From Sphingosinicella humi (GTDB lineage: Bacteria > Pseudomonadota > Alphaproteobacteria > Sphingomonadales > Sphingomonadaceae): a stretch of DNA of 64,000 nt. The position numbers and the translations under genes were made by a program. Positions 37,977-46,863 of this stretch are shown piece by piece. The notes beneath the pieces are model-generated. The model was not told the origin of the DNA. It worked only from the letters and a program-made list of their open reading frames with translations, and ran no database searches. The stretch spans positions 1,721,501 through 1,785,500 of the forward strand of contig NZ_QFFF01000001.1 of the NCBI RefSeq assembly GCF_003129465.1. The letters run 5' to 3'. Each line of letters starts with the position of its first letter. Position 1 is the first letter of the stretch.

Positions 37977-38618
37977 ATGGCCATCCGCGCGCTCCTGCCA
38001 CCGCTGCTCCTGCTCGCCGCCTGCGCTCATGAACCGGTAGTGGTGGAGCCGGCCGTGACGGTCGCGCCGGTGGTGGAAGATCCAAGCGAATGGCGCCAGG
38101 TCGCCAGACCCGAGGATATAGATAGGCTGGACCGGCTGGACGAGGCGTGGACCACAGCCTTGTCGGAGGCGCGTTCGGGAGGCTTCAAGACCGCCGTTGC
38201 CGAGGAGGGCGAGCTGCTGGACCCGGATGCGGCGCTGCCGCGCGGGGCTCCGCCACCAGGTTCATATCGCTGCCGCGTCATCAAGATCGGAACGCAGGGG
38301 AAAGCGCCCGCTTATGTCGCCTACAAACCCTTCTTCTGCCACGTCGCGGCCGAGGGGGATCTGCTCACCATCGTCAAGCAGACCGGCTCGCAGCGGCCGG
38401 CCGGGCGCCTCTATCCGGAGAGCGACGAACGGATGATCTTCCTCGGCACGATGGCGCTCGAGGACGAGACGGAGCCACTACCCTATGGCGAGGATCCCGA
38501 GCGCGACATGGTGGGGGTTGCGGAGCGGGTCGGGCCCTTCCGCTACCGCCTGGTCATCCCCTGGCCGCGCCAGGAATCGAAGCTCGACGTCTTCGAACTG
38601 GTCCCCGCCACGCCTTGA
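37977..38618 (+). CDS. DUF4893 lipoprotein, first copy
   Basis: The 213-residue product has a lipoprotein signal (LLLLAACAH, Cys near residue 15) and one DUF4893 domain with RGAPPPGSYRCRVIKIG, AYKPFFCHV and a C-terminal RYRLVIPWPRQESKLDVFEL. Function unknown; cell-envelope location expected. A strong AGGAGG (37954-37959) is 17 bases before this ATG, longer than usual. A close paralogue follows at 38739. Confidence 0.85.
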   Translation: MAIRALLPPLLLLAACAHEPVVVEPAVTVAPVVEDPSEWRQVARPEDIDRLDRLDEAWTTALSEARSGGFKTAVAEEGELLDPDAALPRGAPPPGSYRCRVIKIGTQGKAPAYVAYKPFFCHVAAEGDLLTIVKQTGSQRPAGRLYPESDERMIFLGTMALEDETEPLPYGEDPERDMVGVAERVGPFRYRLVIPWPRQESKLDVFELVPATP

Positions 38619-38738
38619 AGGTGGCCGCAGGATTGGGCGACGGCACATATCACTTAGCTTTGATCGAGCCTTTCGTCGGCGGGCTGACTCGTCTATTTTG
38701 AGCGAAGGGGGTTGCCGTTCAGCATCGGGTGGGGAAGC

Positions 38739-39410
38739 ATGTCCATCGGCACCGGGCAATTTTGTTCGACCCTCCTGCTCGTGAGCGCTTGCGCTGCCTG
38801 CGCGCCCATCGCGGAGACGGCCCCCCCGGCCGGCAAGGCGGACGTGATCGTCGATGAAGCAAGCGCGGAGGAAGAAGCGGGCTGGAAAGGCATCGCCAGC
38901 GCGGACGATCTCGACCGCATATTGCGCCTCGATTCCGCCTGGGAAGCCGCTCTTTCCGAAGCCCGCGCGAAGGGCTTTGGCGCCGCGATCGAGAAGGAAG
39001 GCGCCTTGCTCGATCCCGCCATCGCCCAGCCGCGCGGAGCGCCGCCGCCGGGCTCCTATCGTTGCCGCGTCGTCAAGATCGGGTCGCAGGGCAAAGGCCC
39101 CGCCTACACCGCCTACAAGCCCTTCTTCTGCTATGTGGAAGCGGAGGACGATTTGCTGACTATCGTCAAGCAGACCGGCTCGGAACGGCCGGCGGGGCGC
39201 CTCTATCCGGAAAGCGACGAGCGGATGATCTTCCTCGGCACCTTGGGTTTGGGTGACGAGGCGGAACCGCTGCCTTATGGCGAAGATCCTGAACGCGACA
39301 TGGCGGGCGTGATGGAGCGGGTCGCGCCCTTCCGCTATCGGCTCGTCATCCCTTGGCCCCGCCAGGAATCGAAGCTCGACGTGTTCGAATTGGTGCCGGC
39401 CACGCAATGA
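38739..39410 (+). CDS. DUF4893 lipoprotein, second copy
   Basis: The 223-residue protein is a tandem paralogue of its neighbour: the last 120 residues are nearly identical (for example GRLYPESDERMIFLG in both), while the N-terminal signal and linker differ. A signal with several Cys (VSACAACAP) suggests lipidation. The start at 38739 has GGGGAAG immediately upstream. Confidence 0.85.
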   Translation: MSIGTGQFCSTLLLVSACAACAPIAETAPPAGKADVIVDEASAEEEAGWKGIASADDLDRILRLDSAWEAALSEARAKGFGAAIEKEGALLDPAIAQPRGAPPPGSYRCRVVKIGSQGKGPAYTAYKPFFCYVEAEDDLLTIVKQTGSERPAGRLYPESDERMIFLGTLGLGDEAEPLPYGEDPERDMAGVMERVAPFRYRLVIPWPRQESKLDVFELVPATQ

Positions 39411-39446
39411 GCTAAGCTCGGCCTTCGACCAGAGGGAAGGAAATCC

Positions 39447-39980
39447 ATGAATCGCGCAAAGCTCGTAGCCGCTCTGTCCGCCGCCGTGCTGCTCATCGCT
39501 TGCGAGGCGCGGATCGGCAAGGACGACGGCGAAACCGCCAAGAGCGGGGAGGGGAACGCCAGCGTCGCTTCGGCGGAGGGCAAGTCGGAGACCGGCCAGT
39601 TCTCGATCGATGCGCCGGGGTTCGACCTCAAGTTCCGGATCCCCGAGGGTATGACGGACCGAGCCAAGATCGACAGCGACAGCGACGTCCTCTATCCCGG
39701 CGCGCGCCTCACCGGCATGCACATCCAGGCCGAAGAAGGCTCCGGCCGCGATAGTGTCGAGCTTCGCTTCGCGAGCAGCGATGCGCCGCAGACCGTCGCC
39801 GCCTGGTACCAGGATCCGGGCCGCGCCGACAAGCTCAAGGTCGCGGCGGTGCGGCAGGAGGGAGGCAGCCTCATTGTCGAAGGCAGCGAAACCGACGATG
39901 GTGATCCATTCACCGTGCACCTCAGCGCGGGAACCGGCGGCGGCACCGACGGGCGGCTGGTCCTCAGCGACCGGGATTGA
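39447..39980 (+). CDS. Hypothetical lipoprotein with YPGARLT motif
   Basis: The 177-residue protein has a lipobox (LLIACEA, Cys at 19), a low-complexity linker and a small domain with VLYPGARLTG and DAPQTVAAWYQDPG. The same two landmarks occur in the protein at 40426-41142, so the two appear to be distant paralogues. Family unknown to me. GGAAGG precedes the start. Confidence 0.7.
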   Translation: MNRAKLVAALSAAVLLIACEARIGKDDGETAKSGEGNASVASAEGKSETGQFSIDAPGFDLKFRIPEGMTDRAKIDSDSDVLYPGARLTGMHIQAEEGSGRDSVELRFASSDAPQTVAAWYQDPGRADKLKVAAVRQEGGSLIVEGSETDDGDPFTVHLSAGTGGGTDGRLVLSDRD

Positions 39981-39989
39981 GGCGCTACC

Positions 39990-40376
39990 GTGTCGGCGCT
40001 CGCCGAGCCCGAGGAGGTGCGGGCGCACCTGGTCGCGGCCGCGCGGGCGGGCACGGCCCTCACCTATTCGGAGCTCTTGGAGCAGCTCGGCTACGCCTTT
40101 TCGCGGCCGAAGATGCGCCAACTCTGCGCGATATTGGGCGCCATCGACGAGGTCGGCGCCGCCAGGGGCGAACCGGAACTCGCCGTCCTCGTCGTCCGCC
40201 AGAGCGACGGTATTCCCGGGCAGGGCTGGTGGGTGGCGGGCGGCGCTCGCTCGCGCGGCTATCAAGGCCCGTGGGAAGGGCCGGAGGCGGCGCGCTTCAT
40301 CGCGCGCGTGCAGGCGGAAACCTTCGCCTTCTGGCGGTCCGAGAATGGGACAGGCGAAGACGGCGGGTCCGATTAA
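39990..40376 (+). CDS. Conserved hypothetical protein, winged-helix-like
   Basis: The 128-residue soluble protein starts at GTG, 9 bases after the preceding stop. LTYSELLEQLGYAFSRPKMR suggests a helix-turn-helix-like N-terminal half, and AVLVVRQSDGIPGQGWW is a striking second motif. I recall similar sphingomonad proteins labelled as phosphoribosyl-diphosphate synthase, but no such motif is visible, so I leave function open. Confidence 0.65.
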   Translation: MSALAEPEEVRAHLVAAARAGTALTYSELLEQLGYAFSRPKMRQLCAILGAIDEVGAARGEPELAVLVVRQSDGIPGQGWWVAGGARSRGYQGPWEGPEAARFIARVQAETFAFWRSENGTGEDGGSD

Positions 40377-40425
40377 CCCTGTCTGGTCACCCATTCCCCG
40401 CTTTTTTCAAGCATATGCCCCCCAC

Positions 40426-41142
40426 ATGGCTGAACGCTTACGCACGCTGACGAGATCGGCCGCGCTCGCTGCGGCGCTGATGCTGGCTGCCTGTGGCGAC
40501 GCCTCCGACGAGGCGGAGCTGGCCAATCTCGACGCGCAGATCGCCGGCAACGATGCCGATCCGGCGCTGACCAGCGCGCTCGAAGACCAGATCATGGTCG
40601 ACCCGACATTGTCGCAGCAGTCGAACGGCAACGCCGTGCGGCCTCCGGAAACGCCGATGACGGCACAATATCCCGTGGCTGCCGAGGACGCCGATGCGGC
40701 CCGCACGGGCCGCGGGCTCATGTCGGCGCCGGCGCCGACGCGCGCGGACCATGTCCAGTTCAGCGAGCTGCGTCAGGACATGGCGGGGCGGCGCGGCGTC
40801 GCCTGCGGCGAGCGTTTCGACCATGATCCGGCCTGGGCCTCGCGTCTTCCCGCCGCCTTTGCCGTCTATCCCGGTGCCCGGCTGACGGATGCGGCCGGCA
40901 ATGATCAGGGCGATTGCCGCGTTCGCGTCGCCACCTTCGTCGCGGACGCGCCGTGGCAGCGGGTGCTCGATTGGTATCATACAAGCGCGGTCCGCGCCGG
41001 CTACTCGTCAGAGCATCAGGTCCGAGGCGCCGATCATATATTGGGCGGCGCCAACGAGCGCACCGGCGGCGCCTTCTACCTGATCGTGACGCCCAAGGGC
41101 GGCGGTTCCGACGTCGCTATCATCGCCAATAACGGACGCTGA
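40426..41142 (+). CDS. Hypothetical lipoprotein with YPGARLT motif, longer relative
   Basis: The 238-residue product has a lipoprotein signal (LMLAACGDA), a long Asp/Ala/Thr-rich linker and a C-terminal domain with FAVYPGARLTDA and DAPWQRVLDWYHTSA, paralleling the protein at 39447. Two Cys residues (VACGERF, GDCRVR) could pair in the periplasm. Function unknown. Confidence 0.72.
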   Translation: MAERLRTLTRSAALAAALMLAACGDASDEAELANLDAQIAGNDADPALTSALEDQIMVDPTLSQQSNGNAVRPPETPMTAQYPVAAEDADAARTGRGLMSAPAPTRADHVQFSELRQDMAGRRGVACGERFDHDPAWASRLPAAFAVYPGARLTDAAGNDQGDCRVRVATFVADAPWQRVLDWYHTSAVRAGYSSEHQVRGADHILGGANERTGGAFYLIVTPKGGGSDVAIIANNGR

Positions 41143-41190
41143 AGCCCAGCCCACTGGCGGAGCGGCCATGGCCTCGCTACATCGCCGGCC

Positions 41191-41568
41191 ATGCCCAATT
41201 TTCTCCTCGTCATGGCCGGGGGTGCCATCGGCGCCGGTTTCCGCTGGCATCTGAGCCGGATCGCGCTCCAGCTGCTCGGCCCCGCCTTTCCGTGGGGGAC
41301 GTGGATCGTCAATCTGTTGGGGAGCCTGCTGCTCGGGCTGCTTGCCGGTGTCGTCGTGCGGCACGGCCCGTCGGGCGAGCCGCTGCTCCTCTTCCTCGGC
41401 GTCGGCGTGCTCGGCGGCTTCACCACCTTTTCCGGCTTCAGCCTCGAGATGGTCCAGATGCTTGAGCGTGGGAATGCCCTGCTGGCGGTCGCCTATGCCG
41501 TGTCTTCGGTTGCCGGGTCGGTGATGCTGCTGATCGTCGGGCTTTGGCTCGCCAGGGCAGCGGCATGA
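41191..41568 (+). CDS. crcB: Fluoride exporter CrcB/Fluc
   Basis: The 125-residue channel subunit has four helices and the family blocks GGAIGAGFRW, NLLGSLLLG and GGFTTFSGFSLE. Fluc channels assemble as antiparallel dimers and export fluoride. It is coupled to the pseudouridine synthase gene by a 4-nt overlap. I see no fluoride riboswitch upstream. Confidence 0.94.
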   Translation: MPNFLLVMAGGAIGAGFRWHLSRIALQLLGPAFPWGTWIVNLLGSLLLGLLAGVVVRHGPSGEPLLLFLGVGVLGGFTTFSGFSLEMVQMLERGNALLAVAYAVSSVAGSVMLLIVGLWLARAAA

Positions 41569-42662
41569 GCGAGAGCGCCGCTTCCGATCAAGTCCGCCAG
41601 TTCACCGTCTCGGTCGAGGACGACGGCATCCGGCTCGACCGCTGGTTCAAGCGCAACCTGCCGGACGCGACCTTCAACATCGTCTCGCGCTGGTCGCGCA
41701 CCGGCCAGCTGCGCCTCGACGGCAAGCGCGCCGCGCCCGGCGACAGGGTCGAGGCCGGGCAGATCATCCGCGTGCCTCCCGCCGAAGCGCCGGCGAGCGC
41801 CAAGCCCGCGCCCGAGCGGCGTGCGCTTAGCGAGGATGAGATCGCCTATGTGAACGAGATGGTGATCCATCGCGACGCGGCGGCGATCGTCGTCAACAAG
41901 CCGCCGGGCCTTGCGACCCAGGGCGGCACCAAGACCAAGGCGCATCTCGACGGGCTGCTCGATGGTCTCGCCGAAGGCGGCACGCGCCCCAAGCTCGTTC
42001 ACCGTCTGGACAAGGATACCTCTGGCGCACTCCTCGTCGCGCGCACGCCGCGCGCCGCCGCCTATTTCTCCAAGTCCTTTTCCGGCCGCACCGCGCGCAA
42101 GGTCTATTGGGCTTTGGTCGTCGGCGTGCCCGAAGTGAAGGACGGCTTCATCGACTTGGCCGTAGCCAAGCAGCCCGGCACCGGCGGCGAGAAGATGCAT
42201 GTCGACGAGGAGAACGGGCTTCCCGCCCGCACCCGCTACCGCGTCATCGAGCGCGCTGGCAACCGGGCCGCCTGGGTCGAGCTGCAGCCGCATACCGGCC
42301 GCACGCACCAGCTTCGCGTCCACATGGCGGCGATCGGCCATCCGATCGTCGGCGACGGCAAATATGGCGGGCAGGACGCCTTCCTCACCGGCACGATCAG
42401 CCGCAAGCTCCACCTCCACGCCCGGCGCCTCCGGATCGATCATCCCGACGGCGGCCGTATCGATGTCACCGCCGAGCTGCCCCAGCATTTCGCCGAGAGC
42501 ATGGCATCGCTCGGGTTCGACATGGAACTCGGCGACCTTCCGCTCGACGAGGTCAAGTTCTCCGAGACGCCCGAAGGCAAGCGCCGGGCCGCGACCGTCG
42601 CCGCCAAGGCCCGCCGCAAGGAGCGCAAGGGCGAGCGGCGCAGCCGCGGAAGGGGTCGATGA
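41565..42662 (+). CDS. RluA-family pseudouridine synthase
   Basis: The 365-residue protein has an N-terminal S4 domain (IRLDRWFKRNLPD...) and the RluA catalytic motif HRLDKDTSGALLVA with the conserved Asp, plus HTGRTHQLRVHMA. A Lys/Arg-rich tail ends it. RluC or RluD of 23S rRNA is most likely; I cannot choose with certainty. The ATG overlaps the crcB stop. Confidence 0.92.
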   Translation: MSESAASDQVRQFTVSVEDDGIRLDRWFKRNLPDATFNIVSRWSRTGQLRLDGKRAAPGDRVEAGQIIRVPPAEAPASAKPAPERRALSEDEIAYVNEMVIHRDAAAIVVNKPPGLATQGGTKTKAHLDGLLDGLAEGGTRPKLVHRLDKDTSGALLVARTPRAAAYFSKSFSGRTARKVYWALVVGVPEVKDGFIDLAVAKQPGTGGEKMHVDEENGLPARTRYRVIERAGNRAAWVELQPHTGRTHQLRVHMAAIGHPIVGDGKYGGQDAFLTGTISRKLHLHARRLRIDHPDGGRIDVTAELPQHFAESMASLGFDMELGDLPLDEVKFSETPEGKRRAATVAAKARRKERKGERRSRGRGR

Positions 42663-43318
42663 ACCGCCTCGCCATCTTCGATTGCGACGGGACGCTCGTC
42701 GACAGCCAGATCAACATCTGCCTGGCGATGGAGGATTGCTTCGCCCGCGCGGGGCTGGAGGCGCCGTGTCGCGAACGGACGCGGCGGGTGGTGGGCCTCA
42801 GCCTCGTCGAGGCGATGCGCGCCATGCTTCCGGACGCCGACCCGGATTTCCACATCACGCTCGCCGAGGATTACAAGCGCTCTTTCCAGCGGCTGCGCGG
42901 CGGCGGCCTGGTTGACGAGCCGCTCTATGAGGGTATCGTCGAGCTGATCGAGGCGCTGGACGGAGAGGGTTGGATGCTCGGCATCGCCACCGGCAAGTCG
43001 GATCGCGGCCTCAGCCTCTGCCTCGACCATCACGGCATCGCCCGCCGCTTCGTCACCTGCCAGACCGCCGATCGCCACCCCTCCAAGCCGCACCCGTCGA
43101 TGATCGAGCAGGCGATCGCCAACGCCGCCGCGGCGCGCGAGACGACCATCATGATCGGCGACACCAGCTACGACATGGCGATGGCGCGCGCCGCGGGCGT
43201 GACGGCGATCGGGGTCAGCTGGGGCTATCACGGCGCGGATGAGCTTCGCGAGGCGGGCGCGCATCATGTCGCCTCGCATCCGCTCGACATCCTCCAACTC
43301 ACAAGGGCTTTCGCATGA
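42659..43318 (+). CDS. HAD-family phosphatase, phosphoglycolate phosphatase-like
   Basis: The 219-residue enzyme has HAD motif I FDCDGTLVDS, motif II IATGKSD, the motif III Lys in SKPHPSM and motif IV IGDTSYDMAMARAAG. The helical cap places it in subclass I. Substrate could be phosphoglycolate or another small phosphate ester. It overlaps both neighbours by 4 nt. Confidence 0.88.
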   Translation: MNRLAIFDCDGTLVDSQINICLAMEDCFARAGLEAPCRERTRRVVGLSLVEAMRAMLPDADPDFHITLAEDYKRSFQRLRGGGLVDEPLYEGIVELIEALDGEGWMLGIATGKSDRGLSLCLDHHGIARRFVTCQTADRHPSKPHPSMIEQAIANAAAARETTIMIGDTSYDMAMARAAGVTAIGVSWGYHGADELREAGAHHVASHPLDILQLTRAFA

Positions 43319-43548
43319 CACCATCCCCCGACGAGGCGACGTGGCGCAACCGTTTCATCCTGCTCAACCTGGCGCGGATCGGCGGCACGATCGTCGTCCT
43401 AATCGGGCTGGTCGTGTGGCAAGGTGATCTGCTGCGCGAAGGCGGCGCGCCCGCCGTCGGTATTCCGATGGTGATCGTCGGCCTCGCCGCGAGCTTCGGC
43501 GCGCCCAAATGGCTCGCGCGCCGCTGGAAGACGCCGCCCGGGCCATGA
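43315..43548 (+). CDS. Small two-helix membrane protein, 77 residues
   Basis: Two hydrophobic helices (about residues 18-38 and 47-63) join a polar N terminus and a basic C terminus. It lies between the HAD and ATP12-like genes with 4-nt overlaps on both sides, so translation is certain enough; the family is unknown to me. Confidence 0.75.
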   Translation: MTPSPDEATWRNRFILLNLARIGGTIVVLIGLVVWQGDLLREGGAPAVGIPMVIVGLAASFGAPKWLARRWKTPPGP

Positions 43549-44243
43549 AACGCTTCTACGATCAGGCCCGATTCGACCCGGCTGCGGACGGGTTCGAAAT
43601 CCGGCTCGACGAAAGGCCCGTCAGAACGCCCGCACGAAACCTCCTCTACGTTCCGACCGAGGGCCTCGCCCAGGCCATTGCCGAAGAATGGAACGCCCAG
43701 GGCGAGGAGGTGAACCCGCGATCGATGCCGCTCACCGGCCTCGCCAACGCCGCCCTCGATCGCGTCGCGCCCGACCCCCAGACCTTCGCCGCCAGCCTCG
43801 CCCGCTATGGGGAAAGCGACCTCCTCTGCTATCGCGCCGACACGCCCGCACCGCTCGTTCGGCGCCAGGCCGAGCATTGGGACCCGCTCCTCGCCTGGGC
43901 GCGTCGCCGCTTCGACATCGATTTCGAGATCGTCTGCGGCATCATGCACCGGCCCCAGCATGAAGCGACCTTGCGCCAGCTCGCCCATGCCGTGGCCGCG
44001 CGCGGACCGTTCGAGCTGGCTGGCCTGTCGCCGCTGGTGACGATCGGAGGATCGCTCGTCATCGCGCTCGCATTGGCCGAGGAGGCGATCGACCTCGACG
44101 CCGCCTGGTCGGCGGCCACCCTCGACGAGACGTGGCAGGCCGAGCAATGGGGCGAGGATGTGGACGCCGCCGCCGTGCTCGAAGAGCGACGCCGGGACTT
44201 CGCCGCCGCCTACCGCTTTCTGACTCTCGTGCAGGTGCGATAA
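43545..44243 (+). CDS. ATP12-family F1-ATPase assembly chaperone
   Basis: The 232-residue protein matches ATP12 (PF07542): MKRFYDQARFDP start, LDERPVRTPARNLLYVPT, and the helical C-terminal half with LAEEAIDLDAAWSAATLDETWQAEQWG. In mitochondria ATP12 binds F1 alpha subunit before assembly; alphaproteobacteria keep a homologue. End of the crcB operon. Confidence 0.9.
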   Translation: MKRFYDQARFDPAADGFEIRLDERPVRTPARNLLYVPTEGLAQAIAEEWNAQGEEVNPRSMPLTGLANAALDRVAPDPQTFAASLARYGESDLLCYRADTPAPLVRRQAEHWDPLLAWARRRFDIDFEIVCGIMHRPQHEATLRQLAHAVAARGPFELAGLSPLVTIGGSLVIALALAEEAIDLDAAWSAATLDETWQAEQWGEDVDAAAVLEERRRDFAAAYRFLTLVQVR

Positions 44244-44249
44244 GCTTCC

Positions 44250-44363
44250 GTCATTCCGGCGAAAGCCGGGACCCAAGAACACCGGAGCCAATAGTAAAGG
44301 CGAGACCGCATCGCCTGACTTGGCGGAGGCAGTGTTCTTGGGTTCCGGCTTTCGCCGGAATGA
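44250..44363. repeat. Palindromic intergenic repeat (family D)
   Basis: The 33-base arms at each end (GTCATTCCGGCGAAAGCCGG... and its inverse ending CGGAATGAC) are inverted copies with one mismatch, around a centre of about 48 bases. It lies between convergent genes and could fold as a bidirectional terminator. Confidence 0.88.
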
Positions 44364-44372
44364 CGATGGTTC

Positions 44373-44960
44373 CTACACGTCCGTGGGAGGGCTCGTTTCA
44401 CTCGGCCGATACACAGCCGCCGGCAGCAGCTTCAGGATGACGAGGCCGGCCACCGTCAGCGACACCGTGTCGGCGACGAACAGGTAGATGGCATAGGCCC
44501 AGCCATGGTGATGCCAGATGGGATCGCCGAGGCGCATGAAGATGGCCGCTGCCAACACCGCGAGCACCAGCATCCTCACCCGATCCGCGAAGCTCGCCAC
44601 ATGGCGGGACAGCAGATAGAGCGCGGCGGCCATCAGCAGGGCCACGATCAGCATCTGGATGAAGCCGGCCAGCAGCGCGCCGCTGTCCATCGCGGGGAAA
44701 CCGGACGTGTTGTAGAAGATGGTGGCGACGGGGCCCTGGCCGTACATCACCGTCTGGCTCGATGATGCCTCGGGGTCGGGCACGACGAAGGTGCCGGTGC
44801 CCGGCAGGTTGGCGGCGAGGACCTGCTGCACCGCTGCCGCCGGCATATCATCGAGGCTGCCGGTCACCGTCTTCTGCAGACCGCTCGCAAAGAAGATGAA
44901 TCCGAGGATGAACATCGCTACCGCGGCCGCGACTGCGCCGATGACTGCCCGTCCCATCAT
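44373..44960 (-). CDS. Hypothetical membrane protein, 195 residues
   Basis: One N-terminal helix, a periplasmic loop of about 70 residues (with AANLPGTGTFVVPDPEASS) and three further helices, one ending in IWHHHGWAY, make up the protein. The pattern resembles a family of small conserved membrane proteins of proteobacteria but I cannot name it. Confidence 0.75.
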   Translation of the reverse strand: MMGRAVIGAVAAAVAMFILGFIFFASGLQKTVTGSLDDMPAAAVQQVLAANLPGTGTFVVPDPEASSSQTVMYGQGPVATIFYNTSGFPAMDSGALLAGFIQMLIVALLMAAALYLLSRHVASFADRVRMLVLAVLAAAIFMRLGDPIWHHHGWAYAIYLFVADTVSLTVAGLVILKLLPAAVYRPSETSPPTDV

Positions 44961-45019
44961 GGCCGTTCCCCTGCATTGTTTGTGGGAAGGCTACTCCCAA
45001 AGCCGGCAAAGCAAAAGCG

Positions 45020-45652
45020 TCAGCCGATCAGGCTTCGGACGAAGTCGTGGAGGCCGATGCGCCGCGTCGCCTTCAGCCGCTCGGCATCGAGGATCGCCTG
45101 CACCTTGGAGAGGCAGGTCTCGGCATCCTCGTTGACCAGCACATAATCATATTCGGCCCAGTGGCTGATCTCGCCCGCCGCCCGCTCCATCCGGCTCTGG
45201 ATCACCTCGTCGCTGTCGGTGCCGCGCGCGCGCAGCCGCCGCTCCAGCTCCTTCATCGACGGCGGCAGGATGAACACGCGGACGATGTCGGGATCGACCT
45301 GCTTCAGCTGCTGCGTCCCCTGCCAATCGATGTCGAGCAACACGTCGCAGCCATTCTCGATCGATTTCCAGACTTCGTTGCGCAGTGTTCCGTAGCGGCG
45401 GCCGAAGACGTGCGCCCATTCGAGAAAAGCGCCGCTCTCCACCATCCGATCGAACTCGGCATCGGTCACGAAATGATAGTCGCGCCCTTCGACTTCTCCT
45501 TCGCGCATCGGCCGGGTCGTGGCCGAGACCGAGAGCGAAATGCCCTCGTCCTGCGCGAGGAGCATGCGCGCGATGGTCGTCTTGCCCGCGCCGCTGGGGC
45601 TGGAGAGGACGAAGAGAAGGCCTCTCCGCTTGAGCTGTATCGAGGTCGCCAT
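45020..45652 (-). CDS. gmk: Guanylate kinase
   Basis: The 210-residue enzyme phosphorylates GMP to GDP. The P-loop SSPSGAGKTTIA, the GMP-binding block VSATTRPMREGEVEGRDYHF and DIDWQGTQQLK are all present. The start at 45652 (MATSIQLKRRG) is the family N terminus; the in-frame extension to 45742 has no homology. Confidence 0.96.
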   Translation of the reverse strand: MATSIQLKRRGLLFVLSSPSGAGKTTIARMLLAQDEGISLSVSATTRPMREGEVEGRDYHFVTDAEFDRMVESGAFLEWAHVFGRRYGTLRNEVWKSIENGCDVLLDIDWQGTQQLKQVDPDIVRVFILPPSMKELERRLRARGTDSDEVIQSRMERAAGEISHWAEYDYVLVNEDAETCLSKVQAILDAERLKATRRIGLHDFVRSLIG

Positions 45653-45735
45653 GCGCGCTACTGGCGTGGCGCGCCGGGGCGCGTCAAGCATTTGCGAGTT
45701 TACAAGGTGGCCGCGGGCCGGTTGAACTGCGGCCC

Positions 45736-46278
45736 ATGACAACCTTCATCGCCCTCCTTCGCGCCATCAATGTCGGAAAGCGCCAGGTTCCGATGAAGGC
45801 GCTGAAGGCGCTGGCCGAGGAAATCGGCTTCACCGACGTGCGAACCTATGTCGCCAGCGGCAACCTCCTGTTCTCCGGCGAGGGGAAAGCCGATGCGGTG
45901 GCGCGCACGCTGGAGGAGGCGATCTCCAGCCGCTTCGGTTTTCCCGTCGAGGTGATCGTCCGCACGGCCGATGAATGGCCGGCGCTGATGGCTTCCAATC
46001 CCTTTCCCGAGGAGTCGGAGCTTGAGCCGAACCGAGTGCTGCTCCTTCTCTCCAAGGCCGCGCCGCCGCCCGACGCCGCCGACCGGCTGCTGGAGCGCGC
46101 TCAGGCGGACGAAAGGGTGAAGGCCGCGGGCGGGGCGCTCTGGTTCCACTTTCCCGCCGGTGTCGGAACGTCGAAGCTGACGCCCGCCTTCATCGACAAA
46201 GTGTGCGGCTCCCCCACCACCGGCCGCAATGTCCGCACGGTCGCGAAGCTGGCCGAATTGGCCGGAGTGGCCGAATGA
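45736..46278 (+). CDS. DUF1697 family protein
   Basis: The 180-residue soluble protein has the DUF1697 signatures FIALLRAINVGKRQVPMKAL, YVASGNLLF and GRNVRTVAKLAELA. No biochemical role is established. It shares a 4-nt overlap with the DUF2585 gene downstream. Confidence 0.9.
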   Translation: MTTFIALLRAINVGKRQVPMKALKALAEEIGFTDVRTYVASGNLLFSGEGKADAVARTLEEAISSRFGFPVEVIVRTADEWPALMASNPFPEESELEPNRVLLLLSKAAPPPDAADRLLERAQADERVKAAGGALWFHFPAGVGTSKLTPAFIDKVCGSPTTGRNVRTVAKLAELAGVAE

Positions 46279-46850
46279 CGGAACGGACCGTTGGCCGGAT
46301 CGGCGCCAACTACCGCCTTGTCGCCCTTGCGATCGTCGTCGCCACCGCCGCGATCCTGCTGTGGATGGGCCGTCCACCGATCTGCACCTGCGGCGAGGTG
46401 AAGCTGTGGACCGGTGCCGTGCAGAGCGCTGACAACAGCCAGCATCTCGCCGACTGGTATACGCCGAGCCACATCATCCACGGCTTTCTCTTCTATTCCC
46501 TCGGCTGGCTCTTCCTGCGGCAAAATCCGTTCGGCGACCGCTTCCTCGCCGCCGTCGCGATCGAGGCGGGTTGGGAGCTGCTGGAAAACAGCCAGTGGAT
46601 CATCGATCGTTATCGCGAGGCGACCTTCGCCTTCGGCTATAATGGCGACAGCGTCCTCAACAGCATGGCCGACATCGGCTGGATGACGCTGGGCTTCATG
46701 CTGGCCCGGCGCCTGCCGCTGTGGGCCACAATCCTGCTGGCGATCGGCTTCGAGCTTCTCACCCTTTGGACGATCCGCGATAATCTGACGCTCAACGTCC
46801 TGATGCTGGTCGCGCCGATCGACGCCGTTCGGGCTTGGCAAGCCGGCTGA
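46275..46850 (+). CDS. DUF2585 (UPF0314) membrane protein
   Basis: The 191-residue protein has about four helices and the family motifs DWYTPSHIIHGFLFY, EAGWELLENSQWIIDRYR and NGDSVLNSMADI. Function unknown. The start at 46275 overlaps the stop of the preceding gene. Confidence 0.88.
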   Translation: MTERTVGRIGANYRLVALAIVVATAAILLWMGRPPICTCGEVKLWTGAVQSADNSQHLADWYTPSHIIHGFLFYSLGWLFLRQNPFGDRFLAAVAIEAGWELLENSQWIIDRYREATFAFGYNGDSVLNSMADIGWMTLGFMLARRLPLWATILLAIGFELLTLWTIRDNLTLNVLMLVAPIDAVRAWQAG

Positions 46851-46863
46851 GCCGAACCTCCCA

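Noticed and set aside
41143-41190. Possible fluoride riboswitch before crcB
   Set aside because: The 48-base gap is too short and lacks the conserved riboswitch core.
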